A stretch of DNA of 9,146 nucleotides from an uncultured Sphingomonadaceae bacterium. Lineage in GTDB: Bacteria > Pseudomonadota > Alphaproteobacteria > Sphingomonadales > Sphingomonadaceae. The position numbers were made by a program, and so were the translations under genes. Each line of letters opens with the position of its first letter. The stretch's first letter is position 1. Below the pieces are notes generated by a model, which saw only the letters and a list, made by a program, of their open reading frames with translations, did no database searches and had not been told where the DNA came from. The stretch spans positions 1-9,146 of the forward strand of contig CALLWN010000326.1 in assembly GCA_938016505.1 (NCBI GenBank), read 5' to 3'. Shown in pieces: positions 1 through 5,532 of the stretch.

Positions 1-345
1 GGCCTCGAACAGGGTCCCGGATTCCGTGTCTCCACCCACCCCCGGCTCATGGACGTGCCGACAAAGCCCGGCGCGCATTTCCTCCTCGTCGATCCGAAGG
101 TCGAGGCTGGTCCAGTTCCCGTCGCCCTCGTCGTCCATCCATTCGATCGAGACCCTGCCACCCGCAACGGTGGCCGGAAGCCTTTCGAGCACCAGAAGGG
201 CCACGCCCGCAGCATGAACGAATTGCGGCGTCCCGGCCGCAAGTCGCGAGCGGATCCGGTCGGCAATCTCGGCCATCACCTCCAGCTCGGTTTCGCCGAG
301 CGGGAACGTCTCCTGCTCCTCCTCCCCCGCCTCTTCATCATCCAT
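1..345 (-). CDS. Acidic hypothetical protein, coupled to the TetR gene (C-terminus outside window)
   Basis: An open frame of 115 codons starts at ATG 345-343 and continues without a stop to the left edge. A GGAGG ribosome-binding site lies 5 bases upstream (complement of 351-355), inside the end of the TetR gene, and the frame overlaps the TetR gene by 8 bases, so the two are probably translationally coupled. The N-terminus is very acidic (MDDEEAGEEEQE). It is followed by a likely helical stretch (ELEVMAEIADRIRSRL), then a VALLVLERLP segment and a strand-like part with VSIEWMDDEGDGNW. I see no signal peptide, membrane segment or catalytic motif, and I do not recognise the family. Its place directly behind a regulator suggests a small cytoplasmic accessory protein, but the function is unknown. 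That the frame is a real gene is fairly secure from the ribosome-binding site, the overlap and the uninterrupted reading. Confidence 0.65.
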   Translation of the reverse strand, partial: MDDEEAGEEEQETFPLGETELEVMAEIADRIRSRLAAGTPQFVHAAGVALLVLERLPATVAGGRVSIEWMDDEGDGNWTSLDLRIDEEEMRAGLCRHVHEPGVGGDTESGTLFEA

Positions 346-1000
346 CGGAACCTCCGCTTGCGGGCCGGGCCGCCAGCCCCTCGGCCAGCAGCCGGTTGGC
401 GCGCGCCGCCACCTCCGCCGGGTCCGGGTCGCCATCCTGCGTCCACAGCACATATCTGAGCCCGAGAAACACGTTCATTCCCGCAACCGCCCAGGCCTCC
501 ACCTCGTCCACGCCGTCGCGCAGTTCGCCCGCCGCAACCCCGGCCCGCAGCCGTTCGGCAATCCGCGCCACCGTCGTCGCATAATGCGCCCGGTGTGCGT
601 CGGGCACCACGAACTCGGCTTCGTCGATGATCCGGTAGATCAGCCGGTTGGCCGCCACCACCCCAAGGAAGGCGGCAAGCGCAGCCGCCTCGCGCGCCAG
701 CGCCCCCTCCACGCCAACGAGCCTCGGCGCCACCGCCGCGCGCACCTGCTCCGACATGTCGGCAACCACCGCGCGAAAGATCGCCTCCTTGGAATCGAAC
801 CAGGTGTAGAAACTCCCCGCCGCCACGCCCGCCGCCCGGGTGATGTCGCCGATCCCGGTCTCGTGGAAGCCGCGCGCCCCGAACTCGGCCGCCGCAGCAT
901 CGATCAGCGCGCGGCGGGTCCGCATCCCGCGCGCCGTGCGTGGCGCGCGCGCAACAGCCCGCCCGGAACCTGCGGCCGCGCCGCCCTTCCGATCCGCCAT
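338..1000 (-). CDS. TetR/AcrR-family transcriptional regulator
   Basis: A 220-residue DNA-binding regulator, the usual length for TetR proteins. After a basic, disordered-looking tail (residues 1-25), the N-terminal domain carries the family signature: TRRALIDAAAAEFGARGFHETG (helix 1 and turn), then DITRAAGVAAGSFYTWFDSKEAIF at about 52-75, which is the helix-turn-helix with the typical FYTWFDSKE recognition end. Residues 80-210 form the helical ligand and dimer domain, including FLGLRYVLW near 178-186. The first in-frame ATG would be at 1030. I chose ATG 1000 because a GGAGG site sits 6 bases before it. The gene is divergent from the TonB-dependent receptor, with 82 bases between starts, and the downstream acidic gene overlaps its end. 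By family analogy it binds as a dimer in the shared upstream region and is released by a small ligand. The ligand cannot be told from sequence. Confidence 0.93.
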   Translation of the reverse strand: MADRKGGAAAGSGRAVARAPRTARGMRTRRALIDAAAAEFGARGFHETGIGDITRAAGVAAGSFYTWFDSKEAIFRAVVADMSEQVRAAVAPRLVGVEGALAREAAALAAFLGVVAANRLIYRIIDEAEFVVPDAHRAHYATTVARIAERLRAGVAAGELRDGVDEVEAWAVAGMNVFLGLRYVLWTQDGDPDPAEVAARANRLLAEGLAARPASGGSDG

Positions 1001-1006
1001 GCCAGA

Positions 1007-1011
1007 CCTCC
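1007..1011 (-). promoter_or_regulatory. Ribosome-binding site fixing the TetR start
   Basis: On the minus strand GGAGG lies 6 bases upstream of ATG 1000-998. The upstream in-frame ATG at 1030 has no comparable site and would add ten non-conserved residues, so the shorter 220-residue protein is preferred. Confidence 0.7.
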
Positions 1012-1014
1012 AAG

Positions 1015-1030
1015 TTGAAAACCGATTCAA
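1015..1030. promoter_or_regulatory. Inverted repeat, candidate TetR operator
   Basis: The divergent spacer contains TTGAA-AACCGA-TTCAA, a perfect 5-bp inverted repeat with a 6-bp centre. It overlaps an imperfect direct repeat (CAAGTTGAAA at 1011-1020 and CAAGTTTCAG at 1029-1038). It is a local AT-rich patch in otherwise very GC-rich DNA. The left arm could double as a -35 element (TTGAAA, 1015-1020) for the receptor gene, with only a weak -10 (TAACCC, 1038-1043) 17 bases on. It also lies just upstream of the TetR ribosome-binding site. Its place and symmetry suit a TetR dimer acting on one or both genes. No binding is shown; this is an inference. Confidence 0.45.
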
Positions 1031-1082
1031 GTTTCAGTAACCCTCGCTCCAACACAGAAGCAAGCCTCCGGGAGTCCCTGCC

Positions 1083-3335
1083 ATGTCCGCCCACCCCATC
1101 GCGTCCGCCGCCCCCGCGCGCCTCCTCGCCTCCACCCTCCTCGCCTCCACCCTCCTCGCCACCGCGTTCGCTTCCCTCCTCCCAGCCCCGGCGAGCGCCC
1201 AGGCGCCCGCCCCCGCCATCGCCGAGGGCGAATCGTCCGACATCATCGTCACCGCCCGCCGCCGCGAGGAAAGCCTCGTCGACGTCCCCATCTCGCTCTC
1301 GGTCGTCTCGGGTGCCACCCTCGAAGCCCAGGGCGCCCCCGACATCACCGCGCTCCAGCGCCAGACCCCCAACCTCACCCTCGAGGTCGCCCGCGGCTCC
1401 AACTCAACCCTCATCAGCTTCATCCGCGGCGTCGGCCAGCAGGACCCGCTCTGGGGCTTCGAGCCCGGCGTCGGCCTCTATGTCGACGATGTCTACCTCG
1501 CCCGGCCCCAGGGCGCCGTCCTCGACCTGCTCGATGTCTCCCGGGTCGAGGTGCTCCGCGGACCGCAGGGCACCCTCTACGGCCGCAACACCATCGGCGG
1601 CGCCATCAAATATGTCACCAACCGCCTCGGCAGCGAGCCCGAACTCATGGTCCGCGGCGCCTTCGGCAGCTACGGCCAGGCCGACGCCGTGGTCCGCGCC
1701 TCGGTCCCCGTCGGCCAGACCCTCGCCGTCGGCGCCGCCGTCGGCTGGTACAACAGGAACGGCTATGGCGAGAATCTGACGACCGGCGCCGAACATTATG
1801 ACAAGGACGTGCTCGCGCTGCGCGCCTCGGCCGAATGGACCCCCGGCGACCGCGTCTTCCTCCGCCTCGCCGGCGACCGCACGGTCGACACCTCCAACCC
1901 CCGCCACGGCCACCGCGAGATCGGCTTCGCCGGCCTCCCCGCCTTCGCCCCGCTCCCTTCCAAGTACGACACCCGCGCCGGCATCGGCGACGACAACAAG
2001 GTCACCACCTGGGGCGTCTCGGCCACCGCCGAGTTCACCGCGTCCGACGCGCTCACGCTGAAGTCGATCACCGCCTACCGCGGCGGCCGCACCGACACCC
2101 TCATCGATTTCGACAACACCCCAGGCCCGGTCCTCGACATCCCCGCCTTCTACGAGGACTGGCAGTTCACCCAGGAGGTCCAGGCCCTCGTCACGCTCGA
2201 GCGGGTCCAGGGCGTCGCCGGCTTCTACTATCTCAAGGGCAATGCCGCAGGCGCGTTCGACACCGTGCTCGGCGGCGCCAACCTCACCATCCTGACCTCG
2301 GGCGACGTCGACACCCGCTCGATCGCCTTCTTCGGCGATGTCTCGGTCGATCTCACCGACCGCCTCAAGCTCTCCGGCGGCCTCAGGTGGACCCAGGACA
2401 GGAAGACCGGCACCGTCTTCCGCCAGAACTTCGTCGGCATCCGCTCGCCCGAGTTCGGCAACCCGGCCGCAATCCCGGGCCTCATCCGCACCAACTACAC
2501 CAACGACCGCACCGACGACAAACTCACCCCGCGCGTCAGTGCAACCTACGCCCTCACCCCCGACGTCAACGTCTACGCAAGCTGGGGCCAGGGCTTCAAG
2601 TCGGGCGGGTTCGACATGCGCGGCGACGCCGTCTTCACGCCCACCACCGTCAACGGCTACCGCCCCGAGACCATCAGCACCTTCGAGGCCGGCCTCAAGG
2701 GCAATCTCCTCGACAACAGCCTGTTCGTGGCACTCGCCGGCTACCGCTCCAGCTACAAGGACCAGCAGGTCACGATCCAGGTCCCCAACGCATTGGGCGG
2801 CATCGCGAGCTTCGTCGACAACGCCGGCAAGGGCGTCATCTGGGGCCTCGAGGCGGAAGCCACCGCGCGGCTTCCCATGGGCGTCACCGCCAACCTCGGC
2901 ATCGGCTACACCCACGCCGACTACCGCGAGTTCCTCACCTTCATCTTCGGCGGCACCTCGCCAGTCGACGTCTCCGACCAGCGCTTCTTCCAGAACACCC
3001 CGGCCTGGACCGTCAACGCCGGCCTCACCTGGGCAACCGCGCTCGCCGGCGGCACCCTCGCGGTCAACCCGATGATCGCCTTCCGCGACGCCTACCAGCT
3101 GTTCGAGGTCAAGACTCCGCTCCTCGACGAGGATGGCTATGTCCTCGTCGACGTCTCGGTCAACTGGACCAGCGCCAACGACAGGCTCCGCCTCGGCCTC
3201 CACGGCCGCAACCTCACCGACAGCCGCTACCGCGTCGGCGGCTACAACTTCCCCGGCGCCCTGTTCGGGGATTCGGTCATCGGCTACTATGGCCCGCCGC
3301 GCACCTTCACCGGCACCGTCGAGTTCCGCTACTAG
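1083..3335 (+). CDS. TonB-dependent outer-membrane receptor
   Basis: A 750-residue outer-membrane active transporter, powered by TonB-ExbBD, that imports a scarce ligand such as an iron chelate, cofactor or large organic molecule. It begins with a signal peptide of about 39 residues ending ALPAPASA-like before QAP (seen as PAPASA|QAP). A TonB box, DIIVTA, lies at 53-58. The plug domain spans about 64-180 and carries IRGVGQQ, VGLYVDDVYLARPQG and the hallmark VEVLRGPQGTLYGRNTIGG (155-173). A beta-barrel follows, with many alternating strands and loops, ending in the C-terminal strand TFTGTVEFRY with a terminal aromatic residue. A GGGAG site lies 8 bases before ATG 1083. The length is typical and I see no frameshift. 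The TetR gene is divergent and is its likely regulator, which is less usual than Fur control. The TonB-box style resembles sphingomonad receptors. The substrate cannot be assigned from sequence, and no other transport or catabolic gene lies next to it in the window. Confidence 0.95.
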   Translation: MSAHPIASAAPARLLASTLLASTLLATAFASLLPAPASAQAPAPAIAEGESSDIIVTARRREESLVDVPISLSVVSGATLEAQGAPDITALQRQTPNLTLEVARGSNSTLISFIRGVGQQDPLWGFEPGVGLYVDDVYLARPQGAVLDLLDVSRVEVLRGPQGTLYGRNTIGGAIKYVTNRLGSEPELMVRGAFGSYGQADAVVRASVPVGQTLAVGAAVGWYNRNGYGENLTTGAEHYDKDVLALRASAEWTPGDRVFLRLAGDRTVDTSNPRHGHREIGFAGLPAFAPLPSKYDTRAGIGDDNKVTTWGVSATAEFTASDALTLKSITAYRGGRTDTLIDFDNTPGPVLDIPAFYEDWQFTQEVQALVTLERVQGVAGFYYLKGNAAGAFDTVLGGANLTILTSGDVDTRSIAFFGDVSVDLTDRLKLSGGLRWTQDRKTGTVFRQNFVGIRSPEFGNPAAIPGLIRTNYTNDRTDDKLTPRVSATYALTPDVNVYASWGQGFKSGGFDMRGDAVFTPTTVNGYRPETISTFEAGLKGNLLDNSLFVALAGYRSSYKDQQVTIQVPNALGGIASFVDNAGKGVIWGLEAEATARLPMGVTANLGIGYTHADYREFLTFIFGGTSPVDVSDQRFFQNTPAWTVNAGLTWATALAGGTLAVNPMIAFRDAYQLFEVKTPLLDEDGYVLVDVSVNWTSANDRLRLGLHGRNLTDSRYRVGGYNFPGALFGDSVIGYYGPPRTFTGTVEFRY
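1122..1160 (+). repeat. 15-bp tandem repeat in the receptor signal peptide
   Basis: The unit CTCCTCGCCTCCACC occurs twice in perfect tandem (1122-1136 and 1137-1151) and a third copy begins (CTCCTCGCC, 1152-1160). It encodes LLAST-LLAST-LLA, at residues 14-26 in the hydrophobic core of the signal peptide. The unit is a multiple of three, so gain or loss of a copy would lengthen or shorten the core by five residues without breaking the frame. Confidence 0.85.
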
Positions 3336-3342
3336 CCAAGGG

Positions 3343-3374
3343 CGGGCGGCAGGGGCGCAGACTCTCGCCGCCCG
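3343..3374. terminator. GC hairpin between convergent genes, possible terminator
   Basis: Eight bases after the receptor stop, CGGGCGGC (3343-3350) pairs perfectly with GCCGCCCG (3367-3374) across a 16-base loop. There is no T-run after either arm, so it is not a classical intrinsic terminator. It lies in the 129-base spacer between the receptor and the convergent sensor-like gene, where a bidirectional terminator would be expected. The rest of the spacer (3375-3464) is GC-rich, with further imperfect hairpin potential near 3429-3451 and no gene that I can support. Confidence 0.35.
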
Positions 3375-3464
3375 ACCGCCAGACCAGCAACCGGCCCCGC
3401 AGGGCACCCCCGCCTGTCGCCAGAGCCCGCCGCGCCGCCGGTTCGGCCGCGGCCGCCCGCGCGC

Positions 3465-3890
3465 TCAGAAGTTCCGGGCCATGCCCCCGCGACCGCCGCG
3501 CGCGCCCGGCCCCTGCATCGACCGGTTCGCCGCCGCATAGGCGCGGCGGTCGGCGGCCGACAGCGCGCCAAAGGCCTCCAGCATCCGCTCGCGGCGCTGG
3601 TCGAGATGCGCGACAAACGCCGCGTCCTCCGCCTTCATCGCCTCGGCCAGCGCCCGCCGGTCGAGCGGGTCCGCCTCGAGGATCTTCAGCACCCGCTCAT
3701 GCGCCGTGCGCACCGCGTCGCGAGCCGGGTCGGCCCGGTTCTCAAGCATAGCCGAACTCATGATCCGCCGGCCCTCGGGCGACATCCCGGCAAAGGCGTC
3801 GGCCATCGGCCCGCCGCCCCGGCCCTGCGCTGCCACCGGCCCCGCTGCCAGCGCCGCCACAAGCATCGCGATCCGGATCCTCTCAATCAT
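3465..3890 (-). CDS. Secreted helical protein, Metal_resist/CpxP-like (second paralog)
   Basis: A 141-residue periplasmic protein. The signal peptide is short (MIERIRIAMLVAALAAGPVAA, cut before QGRGGG). The mature part is largely helical: MSPEGRRIMSSAMLE (36-50), then RDAVRTAHERVLKILEADP (57-75), LDRRALAEAMKAEDAAFVAH (76-95) and the closing LSAADRRAYAAAN (110-122). This pattern of charged helices with an LS-x-x-DRR turn matches periplasmic heavy-metal sensor or resistance proteins (Metal_resist, related to CnrX and CpxP/Spy). Possible ligands are few: H64, H95 and several Met. The HxxxH/HxxxM set described for CnrX is not obvious, so true metal binding is uncertain. The C-terminus is rich in Gly and Arg (GARGGRGGMARNF). 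ATG 3890 has a GGGAG site 7 bases upstream. It is the last gene of the sigma-factor operon, 88 bases behind its paralog, and shares the aligned core R-A-x-x-RV-x-x-I, LD-x-x-AL-x-x-AM, LS-x-ADRRA with it. Confidence 0.8.
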   Translation of the reverse strand: MIERIRIAMLVAALAAGPVAAQGRGGGPMADAFAGMSPEGRRIMSSAMLENRADPARDAVRTAHERVLKILEADPLDRRALAEAMKAEDAAFVAHLDQRRERMLEAFGALSAADRRAYAAANRSMQGPGARGGRGGMARNF

Positions 3891-3928
3891 TCACGGTCTC
3901 CCAGCTCCGCCCCCCGCGCGAAATGACG

Positions 3929-3947
3929 CGGCCCCGGCCCGGCCGCA
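3929..3947. other. GC hairpin between the two sensor-like genes
   Basis: GCGGCC (3929-3934) and GGCCGC (3942-3947) form a 6-bp inverted repeat around a 7-base centre, in the 88-base gap between the paralogous genes. No T-run follows in the transcribed (minus) direction. It could be an attenuating or mRNA-stabilising stem that lowers expression of the distal gene. In DNA this rich in G and C, chance is a serious alternative. Confidence 0.25.
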
Positions 3948-3978
3948 AGACGCCCTCGCAGCCGCCGCCGCGCCAATC

Positions 3979-4554
3979 TCACCAGCCGCCGCGCGGGGCC
4001 GGGGGTGGGGGCGGCGGTGGGTTGGGCATGTCGCGCATCCGCTGCCGGTGCGCCTCGGCCCAGTCGCGCCACTGCGCAGCCCGCTCCTCGGCCTGCCTGC
4101 GGCCCTTGCCGGCATCCTCGGCAAAGGCCCGGCGGTCGGCCGGCGAAAGCTTCTGCACCGCCGCAAGCAGCGCCGCCTGCCGCCGCGCATGCGCTGCATC
4201 GACCAGCCGCCGCTCCTCGGCCATCGCCTGCCTCAGCGCCGCAACATCGAGCTTCTCGGCCGCAATCAGCGCCGACACCCGGTCGCGCGCCGCCCTGATC
4301 GCGGCCCGCTCCTCGGGGGTCGAGGCCCGCAGCGCCTCGCGCAGCACCGCCCGCCCCTCCTCCGAGACAGTGCCGAACATCCGCGGGGCGCCGCCAGGCC
4401 CCCGCCCCTCGTCGCGGAAGATCTGGGCTCCACCCGGCGCCCGCGCCAGCGGCGCCGGCGGCGCCAGCGGCGCCAGCGGCGCAGGCGGCGCAGGCGGGGT
4501 CTGGGCCATCACGGGGCCAGCCACCAGCGCGGCCACCCCAAGCCTCATCAGCAT
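3979..4554 (-). CDS. Secreted helical protein, Metal_resist/CnrX-like, with Pro-Ala linker (first paralog)
   Basis: A 191-residue periplasmic protein. The short signal peptide MLMRLGVAALVAGPVMA is cut before Q18. A Pro/Ala/Leu linker follows (about 19-40, PPAP/PLAP repeats). The helical core has VSEEGRAVLREALR (63-76), EERAAIRAARDRVSALIAAE (81-100), LDVAALRQAMAEERRLVDAAH (102-122) and LSPADRRAFAED (136-147). The tail has QWRDWAEAHRQRMRDM and then seven prolines (179-185). The core matches the downstream paralog nearly position by position, and the family is that of periplasmic heavy-metal sensors. Metal ligands are sparse (H122, H169, M173, M176), so the signal could be metal or envelope stress. 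The start ATG 4554 lies 5 bases after the stop of the membrane gene, with no strong ribosome-binding site. An alternative TTG (4563-4561) overlaps that stop. Either way translation is probably coupled to the gene before it. Confidence 0.8.
   Translation of the reverse strand: MLMRLGVAALVAGPVMAQTPPAPPAPLAPLAPPAPLARAPGGAQIFRDEGRGPGGAPRMFGTVSEEGRAVLREALRASTPEERAAIRAARDRVSALIAAEKLDVAALRQAMAEERRLVDAAHARRQAALLAAVQKLSPADRRAFAEDAGKGRRQAEERAAQWRDWAEAHRQRMRDMPNPPPPPPPAPRGGW
4448..4492 (-). repeat. 9-bp tandem repeats encoding the Pro-Ala linker
   Basis: Five 9-bp units read AGCGGCGCC, GGCGGCGCC, AGCGGCGCC, AGCGGCGCA, GGCGGCGCA on the plus strand. On the coding strand they give PLAPLAPPAP-type sequence immediately after the signal peptide of the first sensor-like paralog. 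The unit keeps frame, so the linker length is free to vary by three residues. Confidence 0.75.
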
Positions 4555-4559
4555 CCGGG

Positions 4560-4880
4560 TCAAAACAGCATCTCCTCGTCCATCGGCGTGAACAGAAGCC
4601 AAAAGCTCGCCTGCGGGTCGGCCGCCGGCTCGGGCACGGCTGCAGGCCGCGGCACCAGCAGGAGGCCGAGCGCGACCGAGGCCGCCACCAGCCCGCCCGC
4701 CATCACCGGCCACCAGCGCCGCCGCGCCGGCTGGGCCGGTGCCGACATCGCCGAGGCAAGATCGTCTCCATGCGCCACGATACGGGCGACCGCAGCACTT
4801 TCCCCCGCCGCGCTCGGCGCCGTCGCCCAGCGCGCCAGCGCTGCGTCGAGCGCCGCATCGTCCACATTGCCACCCGTCAT
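4560..4880 (-). CDS. Small single-pass membrane protein, probable anti-sigma factor
   Basis: A 106-residue protein whose ATG overlaps the sigma-factor stop as ATGA (4880-4877), with GGAGAGG just upstream. The cytoplasmic N-terminus (1-57) has a helical DDAALDAALARWATAP segment and a basic patch PARRRWW before one transmembrane helix (about 58-77, VMAGGLVAASVALGLLL). A short periplasmic tail follows, ending in FWLLFTPMDEEMLF. The size, the single membrane span and the position directly after an ECF sigma gene fit a CnrY-like anti-sigma that holds the sigma factor at the membrane. I do not see the zinc-binding HxxxCxxC motif of ZAS-type anti-sigmas. The acidic-hydrophobic tail is a plausible contact for the periplasmic proteins encoded next. 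The role is inferred from architecture and neighbours; sequence identity to a known anti-sigma is not claimed. Confidence 0.75.
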   Translation of the reverse strand: MTGGNVDDAALDAALARWATAPSAAGESAAVARIVAHGDDLASAMSAPAQPARRRWWPVMAGGLVAASVALGLLLVPRPAAVPEPAADPQASFWLLFTPMDEEMLF

Positions 4881-5449
4881 TCCGCCTCTCCGTTCATCAT
4901 CGCCTTCAGCGCCCGCCGGCCCCGGTCGAGCAGCCCCTCCACCGCCTTGGCGCTGGTCCCAAGCGCGTCGCCCACCTCGGCCATCGACAGCCCCTCGCCA
5001 TGGAACAGCGCCAGCGCCGCCCGCTGCCGCGCCGGCAGCCGCGCCATCGCCGCCGCGAGCCTCCGGTCGAGCTCGGCGGCTTCCGCCAGCTCCGCCGGCC
5101 CCGGCGCCGGGTCGGCCGGGTCGCCCGCCGCCTCGAGCGGCACCACCGCGCGCAGCCGCCGCCGCCCGTCGAGCGCCACGTTCACGAGGATCCGCCGCCA
5201 CCAGGGCCAGAAGCCGCCCCGCGCGGTATCGAACCGCGCCGCCTCGCGCCACAGCCGGGTCAGCGCCTCCTGCACTGCCTCCTCGGCCAGCCCGGCATCG
5301 CCCACCACCCGGGTCGCAAGCGCAAGGCTCGGCGCCGCGATTGCGCGCACCAGCAGCGCAAAGGCCGCGCCATCGCCAGCCTGCACGCGCATGAACAGCC
5401 GGGTCTCGGCATCCGCCGTGCCGGTCAGGGGCGAAAGCAGGGGCCGCAC
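4877..5449 (-). CDS. ECF-type RNA polymerase sigma factor
   Basis: A 190-residue extracytoplasmic-function sigma factor, typical in length. Region 2 spans about 15-100: the core-binding helix TRLFMRVQAGDGAAFALLVR, then AEEAVQEALTRLWREAARFD (55-74) and FWPWWRRILVNVALDGRRR (80-98), the segment that melts and reads the -10 element. A Pro/Ala/Glu linker (103-125) leads to region 4 (about 128-182) with LPARQRAALALFHGEGLSMAEVGDALGTSAKAVEGLLDRGRRALK, a clear helix-turn-helix for the -35 element. The start is GTG 5449-5447, with GAGG 5 bases before it. The frame is closed by TAG at 5473-5471, and the next in-frame ATG (residue 20) would cut into region 2. It is the first gene of the module, followed by the membrane protein with an ATGA overlap. 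ECF factors commonly activate their own operon, but I found no clear GGAAC-type -35 upstream. Confidence 0.93.
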   Translation of the reverse strand: MRPLLSPLTGTADAETRLFMRVQAGDGAAFALLVRAIAAPSLALATRVVGDAGLAEEAVQEALTRLWREAARFDTARGGFWPWWRRILVNVALDGRRRLRAVVPLEAAGDPADPAPGPAELAEAAELDRRLAAAMARLPARQRAALALFHGEGLSMAEVGDALGTSAKAVEGLLDRGRRALKAMMNGEAE

Positions 5450-5453
5450 ACGC

Positions 5454-5512
5454 GCCTCGTCACCTGCCCCCTACGCAGGCGCGCACGCCAATCCCCCGCA
5501 GGATGACGAGGC
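5454..5512. promoter_or_regulatory. Long inverted repeat over the sigma-gene leader
   Basis: GCCTCGTCA (5454-5462) is repeated inverted and perfectly as TGACGAGGC (5504-5512), 41 bases apart. Inside lies a smaller hairpin, CCTGC (5463-5467) with GCAGG (5475-5479). The right end in transcription direction contains the GAGG ribosome-binding site of the sigma gene (GACGAGGC, then CGTGTG). A folded leader RNA would therefore bury that site. Alternatively it is a protein-binding dyad, or marks the end of korB transcription, whose stop is 21 bases away. No T-run is present. Confidence 0.4.
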
Positions 5513-5532
5513 CGCCCCGCGCCAGCAGGGGC

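Noticed and set aside
1404..3407. Very long open frame on the minus strand opposite the receptor gene
   Set aside because: Its product is a repetitive Gly/Ala/Asp/Glu/Val-rich string with no domain logic, and it arises from C-ending codons on the opposite strand. The receptor frame explains the region completely.
3375..3464. Possible small gene in the convergent spacer
   Set aside because: Frames here are short extensions of shadow readings with Arg/Pro/Ala composition and no ribosome-binding site.
1835..3751. Long plus-strand Arg/Pro-rich frame across the receptor end and spacer
   Set aside because: Its composition is that of an out-of-frame reading of GC-rich coding DNA. It runs through a real stop and into an antisense gene, with no ribosome-binding site or motif.
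4010..4020. G-rich run near the end of a sensor-like gene as a regulatory quadruplex
   Set aside because: The run simply encodes the seven-proline tail on the other strand, and coding need explains it.
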